Below are positions 33,586 through 42,404 of a stretch of 64,000 nucleotides of DNA, one piece after another. How positions within the stretch are numbered: position 1 is the stretch's first letter; every line of letters starts with the position of its first letter. Location of the stretch: NCBI GenBank assembly GCA_035294325.1, contig DATGLE010000168.1:25988-89987 (forward strand), read 5' to 3'. The position numbers were made by a program, and so were the translations under genes. The DNA comes from DATGLE01 sp035294325 (GTDB lineage Bacteria; Chloroflexota; Ktedonobacteria; Ktedonobacterales; Ktedonobacteraceae). The notes under the pieces were generated by a model that was not told the DNA's origin, searched no databases, and worked only from the letters and a program-made list of their open reading frames with translations.

Positions 33586-34836
33586 CTAAAGGCTCAGCGA
33601 TCTGCGCACAGCCAGGGAGCCGATCAGGGTGGCTATGGCGGCCGTTCCTACCAGCACCGCTATATCGATAGCAAAGCCGGTCAGATCTGGATAGAACATG
33701 GCCTGCCGCATGCCATCTATCGCGTAGCGGATCGGATTGAAGGCGCTGATATCGCGCAGCCAGCGGGGCAGAAAGGCAATGGTCGTGAATCCGCCTCCCA
33801 GGAAGAATAGATAGGTTGCCAGAATCGAGGCAGTCATAGCGATATTTCTGGCGCCGCGCATCAGCGTTCCCAGCAGTGCGCCCATCCCGGACGCGCTCAG
33901 CGCCGTCGCGACGAAGAGCGCGGCCAGCGCGGGCCAGTGGTTCGCGGGGGGAGCGATGATCCCGGCAAGGGTACATATCCCTATGGCGGGAATAAGCGCC
34001 AGCAGCGAGATGAAGAGGCCGCCCAGTATGCGCCCCGCGACTAGCATCCAGCCGGATATTGGTGCGAGCGCAAGGTGGAAGACTGTGCCGCGCTCTCTGT
34101 CCTGCGCGCACAGCAGGGCCGCGCCCATCAATCCGGTATTGAGCACCAGCAGGACCAGTACTGGCAACACCTGATAATCGAGGAAGTCCACCTGCGTCTG
34201 CCTGAGATCCTGCTCATCGATGGAGATATGATACGGGCCGGCCGCGCCTGAACTGCCAACGGCGCCCAGGTCCGGCGCATCGAAGCGCCCTGCCGAGCGG
34301 TCAACGCTGCGCCTGATATCATCGGCCAGGTCGATATCGGCGTTATTGAGGGTGAGTTGCAGCGTCGCAGCGCTGCCAGCCGCCTTGCGGTCAAAATCCG
34401 GCGGGATGGTGATGATCGCGGCAACTTGCTGATCGCGCAGCAAACGTTGCGCATCTTGCATACCGGTAATCGTCAGAGAATACGCACCCGGGTCGGATTT
34501 CAAAATCTGCACCATACGCAGCGCTTGCAGCCCGTGTGACTCGACCACGAGGGCTACCGGCTCCTTTGTGACTGTGTTTGAGAGAACGACAAGCATGAGG
34601 GCCATCGCCAGCGGGGGAATGAACGTACTCGCCAGCGCCAGGGGCATGCGCAGCCAGCGCAACACATCCACGCAGGCCAGCGCCCACATCGCGCCCAGTT
34701 GATCCAGCAGCGCGGCGATGAATGTTCCTTCCGCAAAACGCCGCGCGCGCTTTCTCTTCTTCCTGACGCGCTTCGGGAGTGGAGCGCCGCGCTTCGACAA
34801 GGGATGCTCGCTCCAACGCGTCTGCTTAACGGGCAT
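33586..34836 (-). CDS. ABC-2 family exporter permease (copy 2 of operon)
   Basis: 416 residues. A basic cytoplasmic N-terminus (about 1-35) leads to one membrane helix (PLALASTFIPPLAMALMLVVLS), an extracellular region of about 150 residues (VALVVESHG, QVAAIITIPPDF, LTLNNADIDLADDI), then five to six helices with the ABC-2 motif NPIRYAIDGMRQAMF between the last two. This is the ABC2_membrane_3/YhgE-like layout. The extracellular part is homologous to that of the upstream permease (ALVVEDHG, VAIITIPDGF), so the two likely form a heterodimer served by the ATPase at the head of the operon. Substrate unknown. Confidence 0.9.
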   Translation of the reverse strand: MPVKQTRWSEHPLSKRGAPLPKRVRKKRKRARRFAEGTFIAALLDQLGAMWALACVDVLRWLRMPLALASTFIPPLAMALMLVVLSNTVTKEPVALVVESHGLQALRMVQILKSDPGAYSLTITGMQDAQRLLRDQQVAAIITIPPDFDRKAAGSAATLQLTLNNADIDLADDIRRSVDRSAGRFDAPDLGAVGSSGAAGPYHISIDEQDLRQTQVDFLDYQVLPVLVLLVLNTGLMGAALLCAQDRERGTVFHLALAPISGWMLVAGRILGGLFISLLALIPAIGICTLAGIIAPPANHWPALAALFVATALSASGMGALLGTLMRGARNIAMTASILATYLFFLGGGFTTIAFLPRWLRDISAFNPIRYAIDGMRQAMFYPDLTGFAIDIAVLVGTAAIATLIGSLAVRRSLSL

Positions 34837-34868
34837 CGTCTTGCTTCCTTTCCAGGCTTACCGGTCTC

Positions 34869-36755
34869 TCAAACCGTATCCAGCCCCGATGGCGGGGATG
34901 AGCCATCGGGCAGAATGGCTCCCCATAGCGAGGCCGCCTTCCATAACTGACCGGCACTTATCTGCGCGTACTGCATGTTCGCGCCGGTCAGGTTGGCACC
35001 GCTCATGTTGGTGTCGCGCATATTCGAGCGACTCAGGTCGGCCCCGGCCAGGTTCGCATTGCTCAAATTGGTCGCAATGAGGTTGGCCCCGGCCAGGTTG
35101 CTGCCGCGCAGATCAGCCCTGCCGCAATTTACCCCCGTAAGATCGACGTTGAGCAGATTGACGTGGGACAGATCAACGTCGCGCAGATCAACTCCCCTCA
35201 GATCGATAATACGGAAGTCCTTCTTGATCAGGTTGGTTCCGTAGAGGAAACGGATGAGCAGCGCTTTGTGCCGGGCGTCCAGCCGGCGCAGCGTCCTCTG
35301 TGTGGTAAGATTGGCGATGGCTCTGGCCCCGCTATCCCTGCTCGTATAGAGTAGATTATCGTGGATGAGCAGACTGGAAATCAGGTTGGTATAGTTCCGC
35401 AACAGCGTATCCTGCTCCTGCTGAACGGCTATCTGGCGCTCAACCTGCTGCTGGCGCTGCATTTGCGTGGACAGGTTCCACCAGGTGCCGAGGCCGAGTC
35501 CAACCACGAGGAGCAGCAGCGCAACGAGCAGCACCGGCTGGCTTCTGTCGAGAATGAGGTGGCGGCGCCACCAGAGTCGGTTCCCGTAGAGCGCCAGGCG
35601 GCGGCGCCAGGGCACTCTTTCGCGCCGCTCTCGCGCGTACCAGGTCGCATTTTTCTCTTGCACAGCCATTCCCAGCAGCGCGCCGGACAGCACGAGCATG
35701 GCAGCGGCCCAGCCAATCAGCGCCATAAAATCCGTCGCTATCGATTCGGGCGTAACCTGCAAGCCATGAAATGCCTGCTCAAGAATGCCGACAGCGTAAT
35801 AAACGGGTGAAATGTGGGCAATGTACCAGATGAGTTCCCCGGCGAAGCGCTGCGGCCTGAGCGAGCCGCTGCAAAGGTAGAGCGGTAGACTGAGGCCAAA
35901 GACCAGCGAGGCAACCGGCAGCGTGCGCCTCACCAGCGCGCCCAGCGCGACGCCGGCGCAACTGAAAATCACAATGCACAGCAGAATTGCGCCGATCATG
36001 GCAAAGGGGTGCAGCGGCGTAATATGGTAGCCCCAGATTGCCAGGGCCACGGGAAAGAGCATGGCGAGCGCGGCCACCGCAGCCGTCGCGGCCACGCGCC
36101 CCAGGATGGGGATCGCCGGATGCACGGGCGCCACGGCGAGCAGGCGCACGGTCCCCGCCTCGAACTCGCGCGCGACCACCATCGCGCTCAGAATGCTGGC
36201 GATCACAAACGCATCCAGGGCCAGGCCGCTGACAACGAGGTATTCGATAAAGCCGGTATCGTGGCCGATGAGATCGCGTTCCGTCACGTTTACGTGAATG
36301 CCGGGAAAGTGTACCTGCTTCCCAAAGGCTACAATCGCCGAGGGCAGCGCCTCTTGAATGTCCTCGGTCATGTCTATATTCACATTATCGACGATAACCT
36401 GAATGCTGGTATCTTTGCCATGCGCGATAGCATCGGAGAAACCATCTGGAATGGTGATGATCGCGACCAGGGATCCTTGATGCAGAGCGGCGAGCGCGGC
36501 CTGTTGATCCATCGGGCGCAGATCAAGGGAATGGTGAGCGGCGGCCAGCCTGGCAATAAAATCCTGCGCGTAGCGCCCGTGATCTTCCACGACCAGCGCG
36601 GTTGGCGCGAAGCTTCCCGTCAAGGCGAAGAGGCTGACCAGAAATAGAAACGTTACCGCCTGGATAACGGTCAGCGCTATCAACAGGCGTGATCGGCTCA
36701 ACTGCCGCCATTCGGCCTGAAAGCCGCCCAGGAGTGCACTGAAGAGCAGCTTCAT
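34869..36755 (-). CDS. ABC-2 permease fused to a C-terminal pentapeptide-repeat domain
   Basis: 628 residues. The N-terminal 380 form an ABC-2 permease: first helix LLIALTVIQAVTFLFLVSLFA, extracellular part with VVEDHGRYAQDF and VAIITIPDGFSD, then helices ending in SPVYYAVGILEQAFHGLQ. A basic loop and one more helix (VLLVALLLLVVGLGLGTWWN, about 415-435) are followed by a coiled-coil-like QQQVERQIAVQQEQ stretch. The last about 100 residues are pentapeptide repeats (DLRGVDLRDVDLSHVNLLNV, ANLIATNLSNANLAGADLSR). Its start overlaps the ATPase stop by 4 bases (ATGA). I know no common permease of this shape; the repeat helix may gate or dock the transporter. Confidence 0.88.
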   Translation of the reverse strand: MKLLFSALLGGFQAEWRQLSRSRLLIALTVIQAVTFLFLVSLFALTGSFAPTALVVEDHGRYAQDFIARLAAAHHSLDLRPMDQQAALAALHQGSLVAIITIPDGFSDAIAHGKDTSIQVIVDNVNIDMTEDIQEALPSAIVAFGKQVHFPGIHVNVTERDLIGHDTGFIEYLVVSGLALDAFVIASILSAMVVAREFEAGTVRLLAVAPVHPAIPILGRVAATAAVAALAMLFPVALAIWGYHITPLHPFAMIGAILLCIVIFSCAGVALGALVRRTLPVASLVFGLSLPLYLCSGSLRPQRFAGELIWYIAHISPVYYAVGILEQAFHGLQVTPESIATDFMALIGWAAAMLVLSGALLGMAVQEKNATWYARERRERVPWRRRLALYGNRLWWRRHLILDRSQPVLLVALLLLVVGLGLGTWWNLSTQMQRQQQVERQIAVQQEQDTLLRNYTNLISSLLIHDNLLYTSRDSGARAIANLTTQRTLRRLDARHKALLIRFLYGTNLIKKDFRIIDLRGVDLRDVDLSHVNLLNVDLTGVNCGRADLRGSNLAGANLIATNLSNANLAGADLSRSNMRDTNMSGANLTGANMQYAQISAGQLWKAASLWGAILPDGSSPPSGLDTV

Positions 36756-37690
36756 GGAGTTATCCCTTCCAGCGCGCGGAAGACTTCCGCCAGGTCAGCG
36801 CCGCGCTCGCGAAATCCCTTGATGGGCGCGGTCTCCAGGATCCTGCGCATCACCTCATCGGGAACGGTGCTCCCGGCGAGAAAAACGGAGATGCCTGTGG
36901 ACGTGGGGGCAAGGCGCAAGACGCCTTCGCTGGCGGCGAAGGCCCTGGTGATCGCTTCCGCAGCCGCACTCGTGCATTCGATATCCAGGCAGCTACCAGC
37001 GCGAGCGACCAGCGCTTCCGGCTTCTCGCAGGTCAGCAGTTTGCCCTCACGCAGCACCGCGACGGTATCACATAGCGCCAGAGCCTCATCGAGATAATTC
37101 GTCGCTACAATAATGGTCGTTCCCCTTGCTTTGAGCAGGCGCAGGTGTGACCAGATGGCGTGCCGCGCCTCCACGTCCACGCCCAGAGTAGGTTCATCGA
37201 TGATTAACAGGTCGGGAGCATGCAGGAGGGCACGCGCGATGGCTATCCGCCGCCGGTGGCCGCCGGAGAGATTGCTTACGCGCTCATCGATTCGCTCGGA
37301 GAGGGAGAGCAGTTCCAGAACTTCCTCAATCCTGCGCCGTGGCTCAGCAATTGCATACAGGGATGCAGTAAAGCGCAGATTTTCAAAGGTAGTGAGTTCG
37401 TCGTAAAGGGCCGTCTCTTGTAGAACGACGCCGATCTTTTGTCGCAATTTCCTGGTGCGGGCCGGAAGCCGTTCAGAAAAGACGGTAATCGTCCCGCTGG
37501 AGGGCCGGCGCAGTCCGGTAATCATGTGCAGCAGCGTCGTTTTCCCCGCTCCATTGGGGCCGAGGATGCCGGTGATGGCGCCGCGCCGCATTGAGAGACT
37601 GATCTGGTCCAGAACTTTGTGTTTGCCAAGATGGCATGTCACACGATCAAAACGTACCGCAGGCGCGAAATGAGCGGTCAGTGTGTCCAA
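36752..37690 (-). CDS. ABC transporter ATPase
   Basis: ATP-hydrolysing subunit of an ABC-2 type exporter. Walker A GPNGAGKT at residues 44-51, Q-loop VVLQETALYDE, signature LSGGHRRRIAIARALL, Walker B LLIIDEPTLGVD and H-switch IIVATNYLDEA; note Asn before Tyr where a switch His is usual (TH/SH), so the switch residue looks substituted. A C-terminal regulatory part of about 90 residues follows. 312 residues. Head of a three-gene operon with both permeases, overlapping the first by 4 bases. The ATPase and permease order fits drug or lipid export. Confidence 0.93.
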   Translation of the reverse strand: MDTLTAHFAPAVRFDRVTCHLGKHKVLDQISLSMRRGAITGILGPNGAGKTTLLHMITGLRRPSSGTITVFSERLPARTRKLRQKIGVVLQETALYDELTTFENLRFTASLYAIAEPRRRIEEVLELLSLSERIDERVSNLSGGHRRRIAIARALLHAPDLLIIDEPTLGVDVEARHAIWSHLRLLKARGTTIIVATNYLDEALALCDTVAVLREGKLLTCEKPEALVARAGSCLDIECTSAAAEAITRAFAASEGVLRLAPTSTGISVFLAGSTVPDEVMRRILETAPIKGFRERGADLAEVFRALEGITP

Positions 37691-37741
37691 TTGCTATCCT
37701 CAATTTGGAAGACGGTCCAGACGAATCCAAAGGCTTATCAG

Positions 37742-37755
37742 ATAGTATATACTAT
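37742..37755. promoter_or_regulatory. Putative operator/-10 palindrome of the ABC operon
   Basis: Perfect 14-base palindrome ATAGTATATACTAT about 55 bases before the ATPase start, containing a TATACT -10-like box on both strands. No clear -35 is seen. A repressor site overlapping the promoter is a reasonable guess. Confidence 0.45.
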
Positions 37756-37796
37756 GTCTTTCCGTCTGGAGGATAGTGATGATTCTTAGGGATCTC

Positions 37797-37895
37797 TCTA
37801 TCCGACTCCTCAGCGCCTGCGGCGCTTCGCCCGGTTTTGAGTGTGATGATCGGGTGGCGGGGCAAGGCCCCGCCACCCGATCATCACACTCAAAA
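37797..37895. repeat. Palindromic dispersed element, partial copy
   Basis: Left end ATCCGACTCCTCAGC, shortened box CGCCTGCGGCGCTTCGC and a perfect 61-bp palindrome at 37835-37895 (29-base arms, centre AAG). The right part is replaced by the tandem duplication described next. Confidence 0.75.
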
Positions 37896-37975
37896 TTGGG
37901 AGGCTCCTGGCCCGCTTTCCTGCCGCCCGATCATCACACTCAAAATTGGGAGGCTCTTAGCCCGCTTTCCTGCCG
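37876..37975. repeat. 50-bp tandem duplication at the 3' end of the VOC gene
   Basis: 37876-37925 and 37926-37975 are direct copies beginning CCCGATCATCACACTCAAAA, differing at two positions. The second copy carries the VOC stop codon TAA; the first has CAG at that place. The duplication joins the palindrome's right arm to the gene end. Confidence 0.85.
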
Positions 37976-38361
37976 CCAAGAGGGAAGCGGTCCCAGGGAT
38001 TCTCGTTGGCCGTGATCCGGTAGCCATCGGGATCGGCAAAGACGAAGGCGCGCCCGAACGGACTATCGTAGGGCGGCGTTATGATGGTGGCTCCCGCCGC
38101 TGCCATTTTTGCATGCAACTCGTTGACGTTATCGCAGTCAAGCCAGAGCGTTACACCCGATCCCGGCTGCGGCGCGTCATCCAGGTTCACCTTTGCCTGG
38201 CTGAGAGCAAAGGGAATCGAGTTGGTATCGAAGGCAACAGCTTCGGGAGTGTCGAAGCGAGGATCGACCTCCAGGCCCAACATCTCTGTGTAAAACGCGC
38301 GCGAAACGGAGAGATTACGCACCTGCAAATTGAAAAAATCAGGTCCGAGAAGCTTCGCCAT
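37957..38361 (-). CDS. VOC-superfamily (glyoxalase/bleomycin-resistance fold) protein
   Basis: 134 residues with the paired beta-alpha-beta-beta-beta units of this fold: FFNLQVRNLSVSRAFYTEML, then GVTLWLDCDNVNELHAKMAAAGATI, and FGRAFVFADPDGYRITANEN near the end. Members bind a metal and small molecules, as isomerases, dioxygenases or drug-binding proteins. A full glyoxalase I active site is not evident. Ends in a Gly/Arg/Lys tail encoded within a 50-bp tandem duplication. No operon partner. Function not assignable. Confidence 0.88.
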   Translation of the reverse strand: MAKLLGPDFFNLQVRNLSVSRAFYTEMLGLEVDPRFDTPEAVAFDTNSIPFALSQAKVNLDDAPQPGSGVTLWLDCDNVNELHAKMAAAGATIITPPYDSPFGRAFVFADPDGYRITANENPWDRFPLGGRKAG

Positions 38362-38533
38362 AGCTATACCTTCCTTTCAAAGTTGAGAAGTTGTTCTTTA
38401 GCTACACCTGTTTGCTTTCGTACCAATAGTTTATCCTATGCAAGTGACAACAGTATGGCAGCAGCGCCGCGACTTTTTCGCGTGCTAAAAAGTCGCAGCG
38501 GAAGTCCGCCGCGCCCGTGCTGCCTTCTTCGCA

Positions 38534-39922
38534 TCAGGCTTTCTCCTGGCTGTGCGGCGCGGCCGTCGCCGCAAAAGCCTGCGCTTCGCGCCTCCTCGTG
38601 GTTCTCTCGAAGCGAGATTGCTTCCCTGCTCCACGCCTTTTCCTGCCAGATGCGGCAGCGCCGTCATGCTCGGATTGCGCAAACCGGGCGCGCTTCTGGT
38701 CAGGCGCGGGCAGCTTACGGTTACGTATTCGTTGAGGCTGCTTCTCGTTCTGCTCCTGCGCTCTCGGAGCCTCTTGAAGCGCGGGTGGTGGTGTTGCAGG
38801 GGTTTCGTCGTCGAGAGCGAGCCGCTGCAATACGACGGTCTGCCCTAAACTGCGCGTCATACGCCGCCATTTGGATATCTCCGCTGGTGCCAGCAGTGTA
38901 ATCGCCTTGCCCTGTCTCCCCATTCTTCCAGTACGGCCAACGCGGTGCGTAAAAAGGTCGCTCGATTCCGGCAATTCATAATTGATGACCTGATAGATCC
39001 CTTGAATATCCAGCCCGCGTGCTGCGACATTTGTGGCTAACAGCGTCTGCACCCGCCCTTGACGAAACGCGGTCAGCACCTCTTCCCGCGCGCGCTGGCT
39101 CTTGTTACCGTGTAACGTTCCTACCGTAAATCCGAGCCTGCTGAGCTGTTTTCCTAATTTCTCGACGCCAAATTTCGTCTTGCCAAAGATGAGGCTGCTC
39201 TCTCCCTCCGTGGAATGCAGGAGGGAGCACAGCGCTGCCATCTTCTGTTCCTGCGGAACCTGGTACGCAATCTGTTCAATACTGCTTTCCGTACCCGTGG
39301 CTGTGGGGATATCGACGTTGACCGGATTGCTGAGGAATTTCTCCTGGAGCATCGCGATCCAGCCCGGTATGGTTGCGGAAAAGAGCGCCGTCTGTCGCGT
39401 ATCGGGCGTGGTCGCCAGTATCGCTTCAATAGCCGGCGCGAAACCGATATCCAGCATCTGGTCCGCCTCGTCCAGAATGCACATCCGTAGCTGGTTCAGT
39501 TCGAAATTGCCACGGTCAAGATGATCCTGCACACGTCCTGGTGTACCGACGACAATCTGCGCGCCAGATCGCAGCGATGAGATTTGATTGCCATAGGGCC
39601 GTCCTCCCACCAGCAATGCCGTCGAAAGCCGCCGGCTGATCGCCAGCTTGCCCAGTACAGTGTTTACCTGAATTGCCAGCTCGCGCGTTGGCACGAGAAC
39701 CAGCGCCTGTACAGCACGTTTGTTTTTGTCTACCCTTTCCACCAGGGGAATGCCATAAGCGAGCGTCTTCCCCGAACCGGTTGCTGATCGCCCCACCAGG
39801 TCTTTCCCGGCAAGCAGTGCCGGAATGGCCTCGGCCTGAACAGGCGTCGGCTCTGTAATCTCCATACTTGCCAGCGCCTTGCGCGTGGTGGGTTGCAAAA
39901 GAAAGTCATCAAAAGATGGCAT
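38534..39922 (-). CDS. DEAD-box RNA helicase
   Basis: 462 residues. Q motif PTPVQAEAIPALLAG, Walker A ATGSGKT, PTRELAIQV, GTPGRVQDHL, DEAD in LDEADQMLDIGF, SAT, then domain 2 with TLHGNKSQRAREEVLTAF, ATNVAARGLDIQG and HRVGRTGRMGRQG. A basic, disordered tail of about 90 residues (RKRRGAGKQSRFERTTRRR) should bind RNA. The ATG at 39922 follows AAAGGA; the longer frame adds a non-conserved 48 residues without a ribosome binding site. DEAD-box helicases of this kind help ribosome assembly, RNA decay and cold adaptation. Which of these applies here is open. Confidence 0.94.
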   Translation of the reverse strand: MPSFDDFLLQPTTRKALASMEITEPTPVQAEAIPALLAGKDLVGRSATGSGKTLAYGIPLVERVDKNKRAVQALVLVPTRELAIQVNTVLGKLAISRRLSTALLVGGRPYGNQISSLRSGAQIVVGTPGRVQDHLDRGNFELNQLRMCILDEADQMLDIGFAPAIEAILATTPDTRQTALFSATIPGWIAMLQEKFLSNPVNVDIPTATGTESSIEQIAYQVPQEQKMAALCSLLHSTEGESSLIFGKTKFGVEKLGKQLSRLGFTVGTLHGNKSQRAREEVLTAFRQGRVQTLLATNVAARGLDIQGIYQVINYELPESSDLFTHRVGRTGRMGRQGKAITLLAPAEISKWRRMTRSLGQTVVLQRLALDDETPATPPPALQEAPRAQEQNEKQPQRIRNRKLPAPDQKRARFAQSEHDGAAASGRKRRGAGKQSRFERTTRRREAQAFAATAAPHSQEKA

Positions 39923-40235
39923 GAATAATCCTTTCGGCCAATGCGCCTCTTGTGGACGCAGAATAACTCGCCTCCCGGCACCGCGCCGGCGGCGAGGATC
40001 AGGAGCAGGCCGCAGGTTACGGGAGCAATGCCAGCTCGACTGATAGCGGTATGGATGTGCATGCAAGAGGAATGTCTATAGAGGATTGCTCAGCGCTCTT
40101 TAGCGTCTTTACCGGGAACAGGGAATGCTCGCAGCCTGTCCCATGCCATGCAAACAATCATAACTCCGCCAGTGTACAGCTTCAGAGGCTCATTGTCAAG
40201 TCGCTTTTTTGCACTCGTCGCCACCTGCGGTGGCT

Positions 40236-40298
40236 CCCCGGAGGACAGAAGAGGAGGCGGAGTCCGCAGGACTCCGCCTCCTCTTCTGTCCTCCGGGG
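40236..40298. repeat. Perfect 63-bp palindrome downstream of the ABC-2 permease
   Basis: 30-base arms beginning CCCCGGAGGACAGAAGAGGA around the 3-base centre GCA, preceded by GTCGCCACCTGCGGTGGCTC, a relic of the family box. It lies 48 bases past the permease stop and may end that transcript. The rest of gap 39923-40346 shows only the helicase's upstream region. Confidence 0.8.
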
Positions 40299-40346
40299 CA
40301 AAGCTTCACAGGGGAGGGCCGGCAGCGGGATGCATTCTAAGGTTGA

Positions 40347-41315
40347 TTACTGCAAAACGTCGCGGCGTATAAAGAGGATGGTCGAGATTGTCCAGAGGAT
40401 AAGCGCCCAGACCAGCACGACGATCAGCGCGTGCAGTGTAGTAACGGGCACGCAGCCCGCGCCGGCGGGGGTACAGGCGATCACGCCGTCGAGCCGGTTG
40501 AGCGTGCTGGACAGGAAGCCTGGCAAGAAATTGGCGTAGAAGGCGTTCAGATTCGGCGTGAAGAGGAAGGTAACGATCTGATTGCCAGTCTGCGAATGAA
40601 TCGATCTGCCAATAACGGGCAGGATCTGCGCGGCGATATCTTCGCCGATCAGGTAGCCGAAGCCCGCCGCGATGCCGAAGGTCGCGGAGCGCGCGATAAT
40701 ACTGATCGTTGCTCCAAGCAGCATGCAGAAGAGGTAGTTTTCGTAGGTACCGACCATCATCTCCAGCAGATAGATTATCGTTTGCCTGTTCATGTTGAGC
40801 AGCGTTGGCGCGGGCTTATGGATGAGCATGAGCAGGTTCACGAGCAGGCAACTGAGCAGGAAGCCGAACAGCACGAGGGCGAAACAGACGATAGCGAGCG
40901 CCAGGTATTTCGCCAGCAGGTAGCGTGCACGCCTGACGCCGCGACTGAACACCAGCCTGATAGCTCCGCTGCTGAATTCGCCGCCGAAGGTCAGCGCACC
41001 GAGCGCCAGGGCAATGAATTCGCCGCCGCGCCGCCCCGGCGTCATTGGCTGGCCGATGGCGCGGCTCAGCGCGTCCGGGCCGCCCAGCAGGTGGCCCGTC
41101 TGAAAGCCATCGGGGCTTTTCATAGCGTAGTAGACCAGCACTGCCCAGGCCGCGATGACAAAAAGCAGATCCAGTGCGAACAGTCCCCACACGAGCGGGC
41201 GGCGGCGCATTTTGAATAGCTCGTTACGCATCAGCCGCCAGAGTCCCGGCGAGTAGACGCGCCCGGTTGGCGAAGAAAAGACAAAGGTCTGGTTAGACCA
41301 CCTGATCTCGCTCAT
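40347..41315 (-). CDS. ABC-2 family transporter permease
   Basis: 322 residues with six predicted membrane helices. The N-terminal soluble part carries the typical LWRLMRNELFKMRRRPLVWG entry into helix 1 (LFALDLLFVIAAWAVLVYYA). Then come SGAIRLVFSRGVRRARYLLAKYLALA, a pattern of BcrB/NatB-type permeases, and further helices to a C-terminal LIVVLVWALILWTISTILFI. Its start overlaps the ATPase gene by 4 bases. The pair most resembles bacitracin-type or other peptide/antibiotic exporters; the substrate is not determinable. Confidence 0.9.
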   Translation of the reverse strand: MSEIRWSNQTFVFSSPTGRVYSPGLWRLMRNELFKMRRRPLVWGLFALDLLFVIAAWAVLVYYAMKSPDGFQTGHLLGGPDALSRAIGQPMTPGRRGGEFIALALGALTFGGEFSSGAIRLVFSRGVRRARYLLAKYLALAIVCFALVLFGFLLSCLLVNLLMLIHKPAPTLLNMNRQTIIYLLEMMVGTYENYLFCMLLGATISIIARSATFGIAAGFGYLIGEDIAAQILPVIGRSIHSQTGNQIVTFLFTPNLNAFYANFLPGFLSSTLNRLDGVIACTPAGAGCVPVTTLHALIVVLVWALILWTISTILFIRRDVLQ

Positions 41316-42367
41316 AAGCCGCTCTCCTGCTCCGTGAGTTCGAGGAAGATATGCTCGAGATTCTGCCCCTGGCGGTGTACGCTCTCCGGCCAGACGCCAT
41401 TACGCGCGAGATAGTAGATGAGATCGCGCCCGCGCAGGTCGGGCGCGTCGATAATGGCACGGTCCTGCCTTACCTCTACCGAACGCACCACCGGCACAGC
41501 AGTCATCAGGCGGCGTACCTCTGCGGGATTTTCGCACTCCACCTCCCAGCGCGCCGCCGCGTTCAACAGTTCGTCTACCTCGCCCACGGCGATCAACTGG
41601 CCTCCGCGAATGATGCCGATGCGCGTACAGACCTGGCGGATCTCGGCGAGAACATGGCTCGACATGAAGATGGTCTTGCCCAGGCCGGAGAGGCGGCGCA
41701 CCAGTTCGCGTATCTCGGCGATGCTCGGCGCATCCAGGCCATTGCCCGGCTCATCCAGGATAATCAATTCGGGATCGGTGAGCAGCGCGGCGCCCACGCC
41801 GAGGCGCTGGCGCATGCCCGGCGAATAGGTCGAGTAGCGATCACGCCCGCGCTCGCGCAGGCCAACGAGGTCCAGAACATCCCTGACTCGTTCGGCGGTC
41901 ACGCCGCCGGTATAGTTGCCCACGGCCACGAGGTTATCGTAGCCGCTGAGATAGGGCTGGAAGGCGGGCTGTTCGATCAGCGCGCCTACGCGGGGCAACA
42001 GGCGAGGGGCATGTCTGGAAAGGAGCTGGCCGAAGAGACTGATTTCGCCGGAGGTTGGCCTGGCGAGGTTGAGCAGCATGCGGATGGTCGTTGTTTTGCC
42101 GGCGCCATTGGGGCCGAGGAAGCCGAAGACCTCGCCGCGCATCACCTCCAGGTTAAGATCTTTGACGGCGGTGCGCTTCCCGTAGACTTTAGTCAGTCCA
42201 CGCGTCTGAAGCACGACTTCTTGCTGGGGAAGCTGCCGCGATAGCCCGATCTGCGGCATCTGCCATGTCGCCTGCGCCACGTTCGCCGTAGCCTGCTGAA
42301 CCTGGGAGGCGCTGTTTCCATTTTGCGCTGTTAGCGACTCGCCTTGCATCCCTGGTGAGGGCATCAT
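41312..42367 (-). CDS. ABC transporter ATPase, BcrA/CcmA-like
   Basis: 351 residues: an unusual Gln/Asn/Ala-rich N-terminal extension of about 50, then the ATPase core with Walker A GPNGAGKT at residues 85-92, Q-loop ALIEQPAFQPYL, signature YSPGMRQRLGVGAALL (a YSxGM form common in drug exporters), Walker B LIILDEPGNGLD and H-switch MSSHVLAEI. A C-terminal regulatory domain follows. The start is uncertain: ATGATG follows ACGGAG too closely, so the second ATG or a later one may be used. Couples by a 4-base overlap to the permease gene. Confidence 0.92.
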   Translation of the reverse strand: MMPSPGMQGESLTAQNGNSASQVQQATANVAQATWQMPQIGLSRQLPQQEVVLQTRGLTKVYGKRTAVKDLNLEVMRGEVFGFLGPNGAGKTTTIRMLLNLARPTSGEISLFGQLLSRHAPRLLPRVGALIEQPAFQPYLSGYDNLVAVGNYTGGVTAERVRDVLDLVGLRERGRDRYSTYSPGMRQRLGVGAALLTDPELIILDEPGNGLDAPSIAEIRELVRRLSGLGKTIFMSSHVLAEIRQVCTRIGIIRGGQLIAVGEVDELLNAAARWEVECENPAEVRRLMTAVPVVRSVEVRQDRAIIDAPDLRGRDLIYYLARNGVWPESVHRQGQNLEHIFLELTEQESGL

Positions 42368-42404
42368 CTCCGTTGTCCTTACTTGTTGGGGCCAACAAAG
42401 CTTA

